Shown: positions 16,554-26,823 of the stretch, piece after piece
Layout of the letters: each line of letters opens with the position of its first letter
How positions within the stretch are numbered: the first letter of the stretch is position 1
Assembly (NCBI GenBank): GCA_026415715.1
Contig: JAOAGO010000008.1
Coordinates: 9,895 to 73,894, forward strand
Source: Chitinophagaceae bacterium
GTDB lineage: Bacteria > Bacteroidota > Bacteroidia > Chitinophagales > Chitinophagaceae
Direction: 5' to 3'
Length of the DNA: 64,000 nt
The notes under the pieces: model-generated
Told to the model about the DNA's origin: nothing
Databases searched by the model: none
What the model saw: the letters and a program-made list of their open reading frames with translations, nothing else
Program-made: the position numbers and the translations under genes

Positions 16554-18257
16554 TTACTGTTTACTGTTTTTGGTATTTGTTCCTTTTTGCTGCGGCCTTG
16601 CAGTTGCCTGAATTTTCTTAACCGGAGTTTTTGGGTTTTTGTTTTTTTCTGACTGTAATGTATAAGCCATTTTAACAGCTTCAAAAGCATTTACTACAGC
16701 ACCGGTTACACACAGGTCGCTTAACAGCACCAAATCCCCGTTACCGGGATTTACTACTTTTTCTTTTATTTTCACGGCCGATTTTTCAATAATGGTTTTT
16801 ACTTCGCCGGCAGTCAGGTCGGGAAAGTAAGACATGAGTAAAGCCGCCACTCCGGATACGACAGGAGCAGCCATACTTGTACCCTGTAGGAACTGATATT
16901 GGTTGCCACCCGGCGCGGTGGAATATATTTTGATTCCCGGTGCAAAGACATCTACTTCTTTTTTACCATAGTTGCTGAAGCGGGTTACAATTCCGCCGGT
17001 TTTCGGGTCGCCGCTTGCGCCTACGGTGAGCCAGTTGGAGGGACGTGTGTTATCCAGCATCAGAGGGCAGGGATAATTGAACGTTGTATCCAGATTTTTG
17101 GCATCATTTCCTGCCGCATGAATTAATAATACACCCTTGCTGTCAGCATATTTTACCGCATCATCCACCCATTTTTTTTCAGGAGAAAAGCTTTTGCCAA
17201 AACTCATATTGATGATACGGGCTCCGTTGTCCACTGCATATCGGATGGAAAGGGCAACATCTTTATCATGTTCGTCGCCATCGGGAACGGCTCTCAGCGT
17301 CATAATTTTTACATTGTCTGCAATTCCGTTTACTCCTACATTGTTATTTCGTTGTGCGGCAATAATCCCCGTGACATGGGTACCGTGCAATGCTGATTTT
17401 TTACTGACATAAACATTATTGTTTCCGTAATATCTGTCGTTAAGGTCGTAATAATTATCCTGAACCACCTCTTGTCGGTAATTTCTGGGCGGAGTTTCCG
17501 AAGCTTCCATTTTACTGAGATCTCCATCCAATTGATCTAACAGCATGACATTGGAAATTTCTTCGTTTTCATTTTCACGACAGATGCTTAACATGATTTC
17601 CTTCATGCGCAAGGCCTGAGAATTTTCCGTAGTTAATTTTTCCAGATCTTTGCAGTCGTACTCATCTTTTTTCAGCAATTTCCGGATGACCGAATCTCCA
17701 CTCTTCATCGTTCTGGCTAAAAAACGGATTTGCATAACTTCAAGGGGATTTACGTTACCAGTCACCTCATTTTTGGCTCTCAGCCACATATTATATTCAT
17801 AGGCTTCATCGGCAGTAAGTCCGTCTGGATTTGTAATATTTTTTTTACCCCATTTTTCCTTCAGGCGATGATAGACCCTTGCCCCTTCATAAGAATCTTT
17901 TTCCACATTTTTACCGTCGCGGCCGCCGATAAAATTCCAACCATATATATCGTCTGTATATCCGTTCTTATCATCGTCAATTCCGTTTCCGGGAATTTCC
18001 TTCGGGTTTTTCCAAAGTACATTTTTCAGGTCTTCGTGCAGCGTATCCACACCTGAATCTATAACGGCCACAATAACCGGCCGGCTTTTTAACTTCTTCA
18101 TCCGTAGAAATTCATAAGCCGGGTTAAGACTGATACCGTAGTATCCGTCTTTCTTTTTATCTGACAAATGCCACCCCCTGAACGCCTCATCATTCTGAGC
18201 AAAACCGGGAATCAAAATCAAAAAGGCAAATACAATAATGCAAAGGAATCGTATCAT
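16554..18257 (-). CDS. Subtilisin-like serine protease (peptidase family S8)
   Basis: 567-aa exported protease with a signal peptide (MIRFLCIIVFAFLILIPGFAQ). The catalytic triad is visible: Asp67 in AVIDSGVD, His291 in LHGTHVTG and Ser461 in QGTSMAAP, with the oxyanion Asn in IHAAGND. An insert of about 220 residues separates Asp and His, where classical subtilisins have about 30-40. It includes a Ca-loop-like GIDDDKNGYTDDIYGWNF and a long charged helical region. The tail is Lys/Gln-rich low complexity. ATG 18257 is chosen because it starts the signal peptide and a TATTTTTG promoter element lies inside the upstream extension. It is convergent with prc. Confidence 0.88.
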   Translation of the reverse strand: MIRFLCIIVFAFLILIPGFAQNDEAFRGWHLSDKKKDGYYGISLNPAYEFLRMKKLKSRPVIVAVIDSGVDTLHEDLKNVLWKNPKEIPGNGIDDDKNGYTDDIYGWNFIGGRDGKNVEKDSYEGARVYHRLKEKWGKKNITNPDGLTADEAYEYNMWLRAKNEVTGNVNPLEVMQIRFLARTMKSGDSVIRKLLKKDEYDCKDLEKLTTENSQALRMKEIMLSICRENENEEISNVMLLDQLDGDLSKMEASETPPRNYRQEVVQDNYYDLNDRYYGNNNVYVSKKSALHGTHVTGIIAAQRNNNVGVNGIADNVKIMTLRAVPDGDEHDKDVALSIRYAVDNGARIINMSFGKSFSPEKKWVDDAVKYADSKGVLLIHAAGNDAKNLDTTFNYPCPLMLDNTRPSNWLTVGASGDPKTGGIVTRFSNYGKKEVDVFAPGIKIYSTAPGGNQYQFLQGTSMAAPVVSGVAALLMSYFPDLTAGEVKTIIEKSAVKIKEKVVNPGNGDLVLLSDLCVTGAVVNAFEAVKMAYTLQSEKNKNPKTPVKKIQATARPQQKGTNTKNSKQ

Positions 18258-18278
18258 GTTTTTCTTTTGAAAATTTTT

Positions 18279-18286
18279 CAAAAATA
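18279..18286 (-). promoter_or_regulatory. -7 promoter element for the S8 protease gene
   Basis: On the minus strand TATTTTTG, a full TAnnTTTG match, ends 21 nt before ATG 18257. A TTTG lies 16 nt further upstream, three short of the preferred 19-nt spacing. Confidence 0.45.
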
Positions 18287-18338
18287 CCGGTTTATTTAAT
18301 AGCAAAATGTAAAAAGATATTTACAACTGAATATTTTG

Positions 18339-19862
18339 TTAAAGATTAAAACGGATGCCTTGCGCAAGTGGAAGTTCTTTGCTGTAATTTATGGTATTGG
18401 TTTGTCGCCGCATGTAAGCTTTCCAGGCATCGCTGCCGCTTTCCCTGCCCCCGCCGGTTTCTTTTTCTCCGCCAAAAGCTCCGCCGATTTCAGCTCCGCT
18501 GGTGCCGATATTTACATTAGCTATGCCGCAGTCACTTCCGGCATGAGACAAAAATGTCTCGGCTTCACGAAGGTTCAATGTCATAATTGAGGAAGATAAT
18601 CCCTGCGGCACACTGTTTTGTATAGCAATGGCTTCTTCAAGTGTTTTGTATTTCATTATATATAATACAGGTGCAAAGGTTTCCTGCTGTACAATCTGAA
18701 AATCAGGTTTTACTTCAGCAATACAAGGTTTTACATAACACCCGCTTTCATAGCCTTTACCGCTCAGCACACCTCCTTCAACCACAAAATGCCCACCTTC
18801 GGCTTTACATTGTTCTATTGCATGCAGATAGGCAGAAACCGCGTCTTTATCAATTAACGGGCCTACATGATTGTTTTCATCCAGCGGATTTCCGATTTTG
18901 AGTTGCTGGTATGCGTTAACCAGTCGCTCTTTTACTTTTTCATATATTTCTTCATGAACGATGAGTCGCCGGGTGGTGGTGCATCGCTGTCCGGCCGTTC
19001 CTACCGCTCCGAAAACACAGGCCGGTATGGCTAAATCCAGATCGGCATGATTTGAAATGATAATAGCATTATTTCCTCCCAACTCCAGGATGGTTTTTCC
19101 CAAACGGGCCGCTACGGTAGCGCCCACGCTTCTGCCCATGCGGGTGGAGCCCGTTGCCGAAATCAAAGGAATACGGGTATCAGACGCCAGCCATGAACCT
19201 ACATCACGCCCCCCCGTAATTAAAACATTCACACCTTCGGGTATATTATTTTTTGCAAACACTTCGGCTACAATTTTCTGACATGCTATGGCGCTGAGCG
19301 GTGTTTTTTCAGAGGGTTTCCAGACACAAACGTTGCCGCACACCCAGGCAATCATGCTGTTCCAGCTCCATACCGCTACCGGGAAATTAAATGAACTGAT
19401 GATGCCAACGATGCCCAGCGGATGATACTGCTCATACATCCGATGCCCCGGCCTTTCGCTATGCATGGTTAATCCGTACAACTGGCGGGACAAGCCTACG
19501 GCAAAATCGCAGATGTCAATCATTTCCTGCACTTCGCCCCATCCTTCCTGCAGACTTTTTCCCATTTCATAAGATACCAGGCGGCCTAAGGCATCTTTAT
19601 ATTCCCGAAGTTTTTCTCCGATTTGACGAACAATTTCACCTCTTTTAGGCGCCGGCATCATCCGCCAGGTGAGAAAAGCTTCGCCGGCTTTTTCAATAAC
19701 TTTATGATAAGTTTCCTTGTCGGTTGCCATTACTTTTCCGATCAGCGCCCCGTCAACAGGCGAATAAGAACTTAATATCTCACCGTTTGATTTCAACCAT
19801 TCCGTTCCGGTACTAACCCCGGAATTCTCTTCTTCAATTTTTAATATTTTAAGAAAATCCAT
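18339..19862 (-). CDS. Aldehyde dehydrogenase, ALDH7 (alpha-aminoadipic semialdehyde dehydrogenase) type
   Basis: 507-aa NAD(P)-dependent aldehyde dehydrogenase. Catalytic Glu260 is in TILELGGNN and Cys294 in [12 protein letters not shown]; the cofactor-binding segments [11 protein letters not shown] and [10 protein letters not shown] are present. The wording of these motifs and the C-terminal [18 protein letters not shown] are characteristic of the ALDH7/antiquitin branch, which oxidises alpha-aminoadipic semialdehyde in lysine breakdown. That substrate is inferred. It starts 4 bp after the stop of the upstream TonB receptor gene on the same strand, so the two are likely co-transcribed. Confidence 0.9.
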   Translation of the reverse strand: MDFLKILKIEEENSGVSTGTEWLKSNGEILSSYSPVDGALIGKVMATDKETYHKVIEKAGEAFLTWRMMPAPKRGEIVRQIGEKLREYKDALGRLVSYEMGKSLQEGWGEVQEMIDICDFAVGLSRQLYGLTMHSERPGHRMYEQYHPLGIVGIISSFNFPVAVWSWNSMIAWVCGNVCVWKPSEKTPLSAIACQKIVAEVFAKNNIPEGVNVLITGGRDVGSWLASDTRIPLISATGSTRMGRSVGATVAARLGKTILELGGNNAIIISNHADLDLAIPACVFGAVGTAGQRCTTTRRLIVHEEIYEKVKERLVNAYQQLKIGNPLDENNHVGPLIDKDAVSAYLHAIEQCKAEGGHFVVEGGVLSGKGYESGCYVKPCIAEVKPDFQIVQQETFAPVLYIMKYKTLEEAIAIQNSVPQGLSSSIMTLNLREAETFLSHAGSDCGIANVNIGTSGAEIGGAFGGEKETGGGRESGSDAWKAYMRRQTNTINYSKELPLAQGIRFNL

Positions 19863-19866
19863 GTTT

Positions 19867-21777
19867 TCAGAATTTTGGCAAATCTATCTGAAATCCGCCG
19901 GAAATCCATCTGCCGGGCATGCGGGCGCCCAGAATATCACTGTAACGCGTATCAAACAGATTATCGGCCATGACAAATATCATACCCCTTTGTTTCCAGA
20001 ATAAATAAGAGATTTTGGCATTCAGCACGAAATAAGAACGGCTGATTTCTGCCTGTATGGCATTTGCCTTTTGTGCATTTCTGAGTTTATACAAACCATT
20101 CATTGAAAACGTAAATGAACCATAACGTAAAGAGAAACTGAAATTTTTCAGAAACCGGGCAAAACCATTCAGATAAAATGCGGGCAGAGAGTCCGGATTA
20201 CGGTTATGCATCCATATCATACCGGCTGTTAACATAACGTGATTTCCGGTACCCCATTCCTTGTAATAAACAGCATCACACTCGGCGCCCAGCGTTTGTA
20301 CGTCTTCAATATTTCTTGCCAAAGCGTAGTTTCCGTTGGGTATCAGATTCACCTGACGAGGCATCTGGCTGTAGGGGGTTGGCACCCAGTCAATCAGTCC
20401 TTTATGAAAATTTCCGAACCCGGATGATCGTATCGTGAGAGAAGGAGTGAATTTATAATCAAATCCGATTTCCGCGCTGAAAGAACGTTCCGCATTTAAA
20501 AAAGGATTCCCGATTCGTCCGGCGGTTACCACAGGTTTATTATAATTATTATATCGTTCGGTAAAGTCGGCATCGCGGAACGATCTTCCGGCTGAGCTAC
20601 GAAGCGTTAACTTTTCTTTGGTATAAGAGGCACTGAACTGCGGAACAAAAATCCAACCGTAATTTTCATCCCAACCCAGGCGTACGCTTTCATTCAGAAA
20701 GAAATGATTACCGATTTGGTGCTGTAAGATACCGAAGAATGCCGTATGCCACAGTTGATGATTTCCCCGGTCATTGGATTTTATCTGCCTCATCAGTGAT
20801 TGAACGCCGCCGGTAAATTGCAGCTTTTTCCATCGCAGGGAACGGAGCATTTGAGCATTCAGCGAAGTTGTAAAATTTTTGTTAGGTGCAGTGGAAGGCC
20901 TGAAATAAAAAATATCCTGCAGCCTTTTGAATGAAATATCCGACTGCCAGTATCCATTATTTGCTTTTTTATAAATGTGCACATGATTCCACCAGCTTTT
21001 AACGTTTTCTTTTGCCGTATCGCTAAAAAAAGTAGTGTAAAAATTCTGCGCATTAAAATGGCGTATGTCGCCGGCCATCCGAACATGAATCCGCCAATCT
21101 TTTTTCAGAGAAAAGCCGGCCGAAGCTGAAGCTGTTGTATTATGAAAAAAACCGGTTGTGCCTCTTAAAGGCTCACCTTTAGCATGATTTGTAATAAGAC
21201 CTGCCGCGAAGGATGTTTTCCCGATTTGTGAATGGTAAGAGACATCGCCGTTAAACAATTCGTACTCACCCGCCTGACCCCGAAACCGAAAATGCTTCCG
21301 TAATGTATTTTTCTGAAACGTTTTTGTAATGATATTGATAACGCCGCCAACCGCTTCGGAGCCCCAGAGCGCAGCAGCGGGCCCTTTCAGAATTTCAATA
21401 CGCTCAATTTCGGAAGGATGAATCGGAATATACATGCTGAAATGCCCGGTAAGCGGGTCGTTGATTCTCATGCCGTCTATTAAAACAAGCACCTGCTGAA
21501 ATGTTCCTCCTCGGATGACAATATCACTTTGCGAACCCTGCTTTCCCCTTTGCTGAATTTCCACGCCGGGCAAATAGCGGAGAAATTCATCTAACGACTG
21601 AACAGCTTGTGTATAAAATACATTTCCCCTGATGGTAAAAACGTTTCGTCCGGTTTCTGAAATTTTCTTTTCGTTTAAAGAAGAGGTTACGGTTACCGAC
21701 TGAAGCAAATAAACACTGTCCTGAGCATAAAGAACGGATGATAAAGTTAAGGCTGCAAACAAAATTTTAGTTTTCAT
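19867..21777 (-). CDS. TonB-dependent receptor (BtuB/siderophore-receptor-like)
   Basis: 636 aa. A signal peptide ([15 protein letters not shown]) is followed by a plug domain without an N-terminal regulatory extension: [70 protein letters not shown]. The rest is a 22-strand-type barrel ending in the aromatic [15 protein letters not shown]. Size and plug resemble receptors for cobalamin or small siderophores, but no cobalamin riboswitch is recognisable upstream and the ligand is unknown. It is followed after 4 bp by the ALDH gene. Confidence 0.88.
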   Translation of the reverse strand: MKTKILFAALTLSSVLYAQDSVYLLQSVTVTSSLNEKKISETGRNVFTIRGNVFYTQAVQSLDEFLRYLPGVEIQQRGKQGSQSDIVIRGGTFQQVLVLIDGMRINDPLTGHFSMYIPIHPSEIERIEILKGPAAALWGSEAVGGVINIITKTFQKNTLRKHFRFRGQAGEYELFNGDVSYHSQIGKTSFAAGLITNHAKGEPLRGTTGFFHNTTASASAGFSLKKDWRIHVRMAGDIRHFNAQNFYTTFFSDTAKENVKSWWNHVHIYKKANNGYWQSDISFKRLQDIFYFRPSTAPNKNFTTSLNAQMLRSLRWKKLQFTGGVQSLMRQIKSNDRGNHQLWHTAFFGILQHQIGNHFFLNESVRLGWDENYGWIFVPQFSASYTKEKLTLRSSAGRSFRDADFTERYNNYNKPVVTAGRIGNPFLNAERSFSAEIGFDYKFTPSLTIRSSGFGNFHKGLIDWVPTPYSQMPRQVNLIPNGNYALARNIEDVQTLGAECDAVYYKEWGTGNHVMLTAGMIWMHNRNPDSLPAFYLNGFARFLKNFSFSLRYGSFTFSMNGLYKLRNAQKANAIQAEISRSYFVLNAKISYLFWKQRGMIFVMADNLFDTRYSDILGARMPGRWISGGFQIDLPKF

Positions 21778-21797
21778 ATTTTCTGTTTAAAACCGCG

Positions 21798-21826
21798 CAA
21801 AGATATTATGGTGAAAAAAATTCAAA
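21798..21826 (-). promoter_or_regulatory. Promoter of the TonB receptor-ALDH pair
   Basis: On the minus strand TTTG, 17 nt, then TATCTTTG. The -7 element is a perfect consensus; the spacing is 2 nt short of the usual 19. The ATG follows 20 nt later. Confidence 0.55.
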
Positions 21827-21959
21827 GTCAGTATTTCGTCATCAAAAAAGGAAAAATCGGTTCAAAAAGAGATATTCATTTGAACTTAAAGAAATAAGGC
21901 TGAAATGAAATCAAAAGATTTAGCCGGAAACAGGAGAAATGTATAAATACCCCTTCTGT

Positions 21960-22859
21960 TTAAGATGCAATTGAATTTTTATTTGTTATTTCTTCGTAGA
22001 GTTGATGAATCAATCCGTCAGCAAGTCCGATTTTGGGCACATAAATTTCATCGGCATCGGCCCACCGCATGACGTTTATATAAATCAACAGCGCCGGTAC
22101 AATCACATCAGCTCTGTCTTCTCTTAATTTATATAATGAAATCCGCTGGGGGAGAGACAACACGCTTAATTCCTTGTAATAATCTTTCAGCATATCTAGC
22201 GTGAGGGGCTTGCCTTCTTTTCTTTTGGAAAGTGAAAAGATTTTATTGATGTTTCCACCCGAACCGATAGCGGTTACTTTTTTGTATCCTTTTGTATTTT
22301 TCTTCAGATATTCTTTCATTTCGTTCCAGGTAGCTTCGCTTACCTGATTTTTTAACAGGCGGATGGTACCGATATTAAATGAATCCTTAAAAATGATTTT
22401 TCCTTCGCTGATAAATGTGAGTTCAGTGCTTCCTCCTCCCACATCAATGTACAGATAAGATTTTTCGGAAGACAATGTTTCGGCAATATGATTTTCATTA
22501 ATCAGACCCGCTTCTTCCTGTCCGGAGAGGATATGTATTTCCATGCCGGTAACCTGTTTTACCTTATGAATAATTTCACGGCTGTTCAGGGCATCCCGCA
22601 TGGCAGAGGTAGCGCAGATTTTTGTATATCTTACTTCATAAACATCAAGAAGTAGTTTGAAGGCTTTCAGTGTTTTAATCAGTTTTTCGGTTTTTGCTTC
22701 GGGTATCACCCCGGTGTCAAAAACTTCCATTCCCAGACGAAGCGGAACTCTTACCAGCAAAACCTTGATAAATTCAGGCTGCATGTTCCAGCCCGGTGTA
22801 ACATCCGAAATGAGCAGGCGGGCAGCATTGCTTCCGATATCAATGGCTGACAGTCTCAA
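21960..22859 (-). CDS. ppx: Exopolyphosphatase / Ppx-GppA family phosphatase
   Basis: 299-aa protein of the ASKHA fold, hydrolysing polyphosphate or pppGpp. Visible motifs are the phosphate-1 loop SAIDIGSNAARLLIS at the N-terminus, phosphate-2 YIDVGGGSTELTF near residue 140, and AIGSGGNINKIF near 195. It is the short form lacking the C-terminal HD-like domain of E. coli Ppx, which is common in Bacteroidota. Its start overlaps the end of ppk1 by 20 bp, so synthesis and breakdown of polyphosphate are coupled in one transcript. Confidence 0.9.
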   Translation of the reverse strand: MRLSAIDIGSNAARLLISDVTPGWNMQPEFIKVLLVRVPLRLGMEVFDTGVIPEAKTEKLIKTLKAFKLLLDVYEVRYTKICATSAMRDALNSREIIHKVKQVTGMEIHILSGQEEAGLINENHIAETLSSEKSYLYIDVGGGSTELTFISEGKIIFKDSFNIGTIRLLKNQVSEATWNEMKEYLKKNTKGYKKVTAIGSGGNINKIFSLSKRKEGKPLTLDMLKDYYKELSVLSLPQRISLYKLREDRADVIVPALLIYINVMRWADADEIYVPKIGLADGLIHQLYEEITNKNSIAS

Positions 22860-24936
22860 GATGACTTAGGGTTTTTTTATATAAGTAATTATAAATTTCT
22901 ACCTGCGATCTGATTTTTTTTCCGGGTGTCCTCACGTATTCGTTACTCAGATTATTATCAAGCAATCGGGCTTTTACGTTGTCCTGTAACTGGATATTCA
23001 GGATGTCCATCAATTCCTGTTTTATCCGTTCATCCCATATCGGACAGGTGGCTTCTACACGATGTTCCAGGTTTCGAAGCATCCAGTCGGCTGAAGAAAT
23101 AAATACTTTATTTTTCCCTTTACTGTGAAAAACCCAAACCCGGGCATGTTCCAGATATTCATCCACAATACTAATAGCCTTCACCGGCGCAACAAATTTT
23201 TTGTGTTCGGAATACATGCAAAAGATACCCCGGACAATCAGTTTGAGTTCCACTCCGTTTTTAGCCGCCTCGTACAGCTTTTCAATCATATCTTCATCCG
23301 AAAGGGAATTCATTTTTAAGATTATGGAAGCCGGCTTTCCCTTTTTGGCCTGTTTGATTTCCTCGTCTATCAGACTCATCATTTCTTTTTTTAAAAAGAA
23401 AGGACTGGGTATTACATAGCGGCATTCCCGCAAAACGGCAAGGCCGGATTTGGGATGTTCCAGAAAGCTGAAAATCCGGTTTACATCTGCCATGATTTTC
23501 TGATTGGAAGTCAGCAGGCAATGATCGCCGTACAACCGGGCTGTTTTTTCATTTAAATTACCTGTACTTACAAATCCGTACATTCGGTAAGAATTATCCG
23601 ACATTCTTTTATGAATAACACAGATTTTGGCATGCACCTTCATATTCGGAAATCCGACAAGCACTTTGGCCCCTTCATCTTCCAGTCTTTTTTTCCATTC
23701 AATATTGGCTTCTTCTTCAAAACGGGCTCTGAGTTCAATCATCACAATCACTTCCTTACCGTTTCGCACCGCATTAATCAGGGCATTGATAATTTTTGAT
23801 TGAGGCGCCAGGCGATAGCAGGTAATCTTAATGGTTGTCACATCAGGGTCAAATGCAGCTTCCCGTATCAGGTCAATCAGCGGGGTAAAGGAGTGATAAG
23901 GAAAATGCAGCATGATATCACGCTCCATCACTACATCAGATACTCTCCGGTCAGTCAATAAAGGATGGTCAAACGGTTTTTTTCTTTGCTTTTTTTCTTT
24001 AAAAATGTGATCGGGAAAATCCATAAAATGCCGGAAATTATGAATACGGCCCCCGGGTATCAGATTATCCCGCTTGGTTAAATTCAGCCTGCGGATAAGA
24101 TACTCCAGCAGTCCCGGATCCATTTCACGGTCGTAAACAAAGCGAACCGGTTGTCCTTTCCGGCGATTCTTTAATCCTTTTTCGATTTTCTGAATAATAT
24201 CCGTAGAAACATCTTCATCAATATCAATTTCCGCGTCCCGGGTTACTTTAAATATGTGAGAAGTGTACTGATCGTAACCAAAATAGGAAAAAATTTCAGG
24301 CAAATTGAAACGAATGACATCTTCCAGCAGAATTATGTGGTGTTCATCCGGACTTGGAGATGGCAGCAAAATAAACCGGGGGTGCATCCGTGTCGGTACT
24401 TCTATAAGAGCATATTTTCTTTTCAATGCGTTTTCTTTTTTCCACATTACAACGCCAAGATAAATGGATTTATCTCTCAGCACCGGGAACTGTGGAATGT
24501 TTTCAATCATCAGAGGTATTACATCCTGGCTTACTTCTTCTTCAAAATACTTTTTAACGAATGCCTGTTGTTCCTTATTCAGATCCTTTTCGGTAAGTAT
24601 AAAAATTTTCTGTTCTTTCAGCTTTTCAAGTACTTCCTCCCAAATCCGGTTAAATTCGCTTTGCTGGTTCAGTACAATCATCTGTATTTCGTCTAGAATT
24701 TCCTGGGGGTTATTTTCAAGATGCATGTTGGCTTTATGGCCCAGTCGTATCATTCGCTTCAGGGTAGCTACCCGCACTCTGAAAAATTCATCCATGTTGT
24801 TGGAAAAAATTCCTAAAAAACGAATCCTTTCCCGCAAAGGCACAGATGGGTCTGCCGCTTCCTGCAATACCCTGGCATTAAAAGACAGCCAGCTGATATC
24901 TCGCGGGATTGTTTTTCGTTTGACAACTTGCTGCAT
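22840..24936 (-). CDS. ppk1: Polyphosphate kinase 1
   Basis: 698-aa enzyme that polymerises the gamma-phosphate of ATP into polyphosphate. The N-terminal domain starts with RDISWLSFNARVLQEAADPSVPL and FLGIFSNNMDEFFRVRVA. The phospholipase-D-like catalytic domains contain the autophosphorylated His in MKVHAKICVIHKR and the second motif ARVWVFHSKGKNKVFISSADWM. Length is as usual for the family. It is the first gene of a pair with ppx. A -7 element lies 30 nt before the start. Confidence 0.95.
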   Translation of the reverse strand: MQQVVKRKTIPRDISWLSFNARVLQEAADPSVPLRERIRFLGIFSNNMDEFFRVRVATLKRMIRLGHKANMHLENNPQEILDEIQMIVLNQQSEFNRIWEEVLEKLKEQKIFILTEKDLNKEQQAFVKKYFEEEVSQDVIPLMIENIPQFPVLRDKSIYLGVVMWKKENALKRKYALIEVPTRMHPRFILLPSPSPDEHHIILLEDVIRFNLPEIFSYFGYDQYTSHIFKVTRDAEIDIDEDVSTDIIQKIEKGLKNRRKGQPVRFVYDREMDPGLLEYLIRRLNLTKRDNLIPGGRIHNFRHFMDFPDHIFKEKKQRKKPFDHPLLTDRRVSDVVMERDIMLHFPYHSFTPLIDLIREAAFDPDVTTIKITCYRLAPQSKIINALINAVRNGKEVIVMIELRARFEEEANIEWKKRLEDEGAKVLVGFPNMKVHAKICVIHKRMSDNSYRMYGFVSTGNLNEKTARLYGDHCLLTSNQKIMADVNRIFSFLEHPKSGLAVLRECRYVIPSPFFLKKEMMSLIDEEIKQAKKGKPASIILKMNSLSDEDMIEKLYEAAKNGVELKLIVRGIFCMYSEHKKFVAPVKAISIVDEYLEHARVWVFHSKGKNKVFISSADWMLRNLEHRVEATCPIWDERIKQELMDILNIQLQDNVKARLLDNNLSNEYVRTPGKKIRSQVEIYNYLYKKTLSHLETVSH

Positions 24937-24966
24937 GGATAATTTTTACTTCGAAGAAAATGATTT

Positions 24967-24974
24967 CAAAATTA
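24967..24974 (-). promoter_or_regulatory. -7 promoter element for ppk1-ppx
   Basis: On the minus strand TAATTTTG, a full TAnnTTTG match, 30 nt before ATG 24936. No -33 TTTG is seen at the expected distance. Confidence 0.4.
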
Positions 24975-25028
24975 GGGATGAAACCGGAAAATTCAGGGTT
25001 AATGTGATTATATTGGTACAATGGGTAA

Positions 25029-25526
25029 TTATGTTTCGGTTTGGATTTTCTGAATTAAAGCAGTGGTGGAGTACCCTTCCAGTAAGGGCACTATCACTAC
25101 CTGTCCTCCTTGTTCGGCTACTTCTTTGGCTCCAACTACCTGTTCTGGCTGATAATCACCGCCTTTAATCAACACATCAGGCATCAACATTTGAATAAGT
25201 TGCAACGGCGTATCTTCTTCAAATATTACCACCATATCAACAAACAGCAGCGAAGCCAGCAGTTTTGCCCTGTTTTCCTGATTCATTATGGGGCGCTGTT
25301 CACCTTTCAGTCTTTTCACTGAAGTGTCACTATTTAGTCCCACTACCAGAATGTCGGCCTGAGCTGCTGCATTTTCCAGCAAATGCAGATGGCCGGCATG
25401 AAGCATATCAAACACACCGTTAGTAAATGCAATCTTTTTTTTCATGAACCTGTGGCGGTAAACGGCACGGGCCGCCTCTTCTGCCGAAACTATTTTTTTC
25501 TGAAGAATAAAATCAGGCGCTTTCAA
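25029..25526 (-). CDS. rfaE2: D-glycero-beta-D-manno-heptose 1-phosphate adenylyltransferase
   Basis: 165-aa nucleotidyltransferase activating heptose 1-phosphate with ATP for LPS inner core synthesis. It has the HxGH motif in TNGVFDMLHAGHLHLLE, the ISSTK-like end GYSTTALIQKI and the LIKGGDY segment of RfaE domain 2 (HldE C-terminal part). The kinase half is not fused and is not in the window. It overlaps the end of the upstream UPF0104 membrane protein gene by 14 bp, so they form an operon. This agrees with the Kdo genes further along in implying LPS with an inner core. Confidence 0.92.
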   Translation of the reverse strand: MKAPDFILQKKIVSAEEAARAVYRHRFMKKKIAFTNGVFDMLHAGHLHLLENAAAQADILVVGLNSDTSVKRLKGEQRPIMNQENRAKLLASLLFVDMVVIFEEDTPLQLIQMLMPDVLIKGGDYQPEQVVGAKEVAEQGGQVVIVPLLEGYSTTALIQKIQTET

Positions 25527-26532
25527 GATTACTTTTTTTTGATTTATTGTAATAAGGAATCAATGCAAAGCTAATCAATCCGCCTATGATTATAACACCT
25601 GTGGTTACAATCCAAAGAATCCAGCCGAAAGCCAGCGCAGTTACCTCATTCAATCCGTAAAGGGGGAGTGTTTTCTGAATCATAAAAGCATAAGCGCCGA
25701 TGCCGCCTGGCGAAGCAATCATGCCAATACTTCCCGCGGATAACACCGAAAACGCTTCCTTAATGCCGAAATGCATGGTTTCCTGAAAAGCATAAAAACC
25801 GATATAACCGGAAATAAAATATAAAAACCAGATCAACAGCGTAAAAAACAAAAAAGAAACTCTTTTTTTCAAATGAAGTATGGAAGATATACCTTTCCAT
25901 ATATTCCGGGCTATTTTTCGAAGAGCGGTTTTCAGTTCGCTGATATTTTTTCTTTTCACAATCAACCATAGTGCGCAAGCTGCTGTGAAAACTAAAAGCA
26001 AAAAACCGATAAATAATAAAACAGCTAATAACCCGCTTTGCTTTTTTTCAGAACCATTAAAAAAAACGGCGTTCAGTTTGGAATATAACTCCGGTTGAAT
26101 GGCGAAAGTGACAAACAGAATAATGAAAAAGGAAAGACTGTCAACCAGACGTTCGGTAATTACGGTGCCGATCAGTTTTTCAAAAGGAGCTTTTTCATAC
26201 CGGCTCAGTAAAGTGCATTTCACCACTTCGCCAAGACGCGGCACACCCTGATTGACCAGATACCCTGCCATGACGGCAAAAAAAGTGTTGATAGTTGAAG
26301 ACTGTACACCCGATGCTTCAAACAATAATTTCCAGCGCAACGCTCTGATGTAATGGCTCAGCATCAGAAGAACAAACACCGGCAAAATGAGACCGTATCG
26401 GGCAGATTGTAAAGAGTAACGGATGTGCCGGATGTCGTTTTGAGTAATGTTTTTTAACGAAAGCCAGATAAATAAAAATCCAATCAAAAGAAATAACAAA
26501 TATTGAATAAGTCTTTTCCATTTAACATTCAT
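25513..26532 (-). CDS. UPF0104 / lysylphosphatidylglycerol synthase-like transmembrane protein
   Basis: 339-aa integral membrane protein with about eight hydrophobic segments and the family motifs LLMLSHYIRALRWKLLF, GYLVNQGVPRLGEVVKCTLL (near residue 85) and SIGMIASPGGIGAYAF (near 275). The family (MprF membrane-domain-like, DUF4956-independent) includes lipid flippases; the cargo here is unknown. Pairing with rfaE2 hints at envelope lipid or LPS work, an inference. ATG 26532 is preferred over ATG 26556, which adds a hydrophilic-poor octapeptide not typical of the family. Confidence 0.82.
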   Translation of the reverse strand: MNVKWKRLIQYLLFLLIGFLFIWLSLKNITQNDIRHIRYSLQSARYGLILPVFVLLMLSHYIRALRWKLLFEASGVQSSTINTFFAVMAGYLVNQGVPRLGEVVKCTLLSRYEKAPFEKLIGTVITERLVDSLSFFIILFVTFAIQPELYSKLNAVFFNGSEKKQSGLLAVLLFIGFLLLVFTAACALWLIVKRKNISELKTALRKIARNIWKGISSILHLKKRVSFLFFTLLIWFLYFISGYIGFYAFQETMHFGIKEAFSVLSAGSIGMIASPGGIGAYAFMIQKTLPLYGLNEVTALAFGWILWIVTTGVIIIGGLISFALIPYYNKSKKSNLESA

Positions 26533-26761
26533 AGGCGGCAAAGTAACTAAAAACATGTAATCGCCGGATTAAATCAGGTAATTCAATAAGGAGGCGGGGC
26601 AAAAAAGGGACTGCATTTTGCATCGTATCTGTTTGCGGAGTGATTCGCAAAGCTTTGATTTATTCGTTGATCTTCAAATGTTTTTAGATTTCCGGCTAAT
26701 GGGTTACATGCATACATCAAGAGAATGAAAGAAGCATTTATTAAAGTTAAATTAAATTAAC

Positions 26762-26769
26762 TAACTTTG
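26762..26769 (+). promoter_or_regulatory. -7 promoter element for the GT5-DUF4270 pair
   Basis: TAACTTTG, a full match to TAnnTTTG, lies 54 nt before ATG 26824. The expected -33 position reads TATT, so the upstream element is poor. Confidence 0.4.
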
Positions 26770-26823
26770 CAGATTTTAGAATATTAAATCAGTCAGGAAG
26801 ATAACCGCCGAAAATTCACCACC

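Noticed and set aside
21778-21959. Cobalamin riboswitch before or near the TonB receptor
   Set aside because: The receptor leader between the -7 element and ATG is only about 20 nt, and no B12-box-like sequence could be recognised.
24464-25168. 234-residue plus-strand open frame
   Set aside because: It covers the antisense of ppk1 and rfaE2 codons and is Ser/Leu-rich low complexity.
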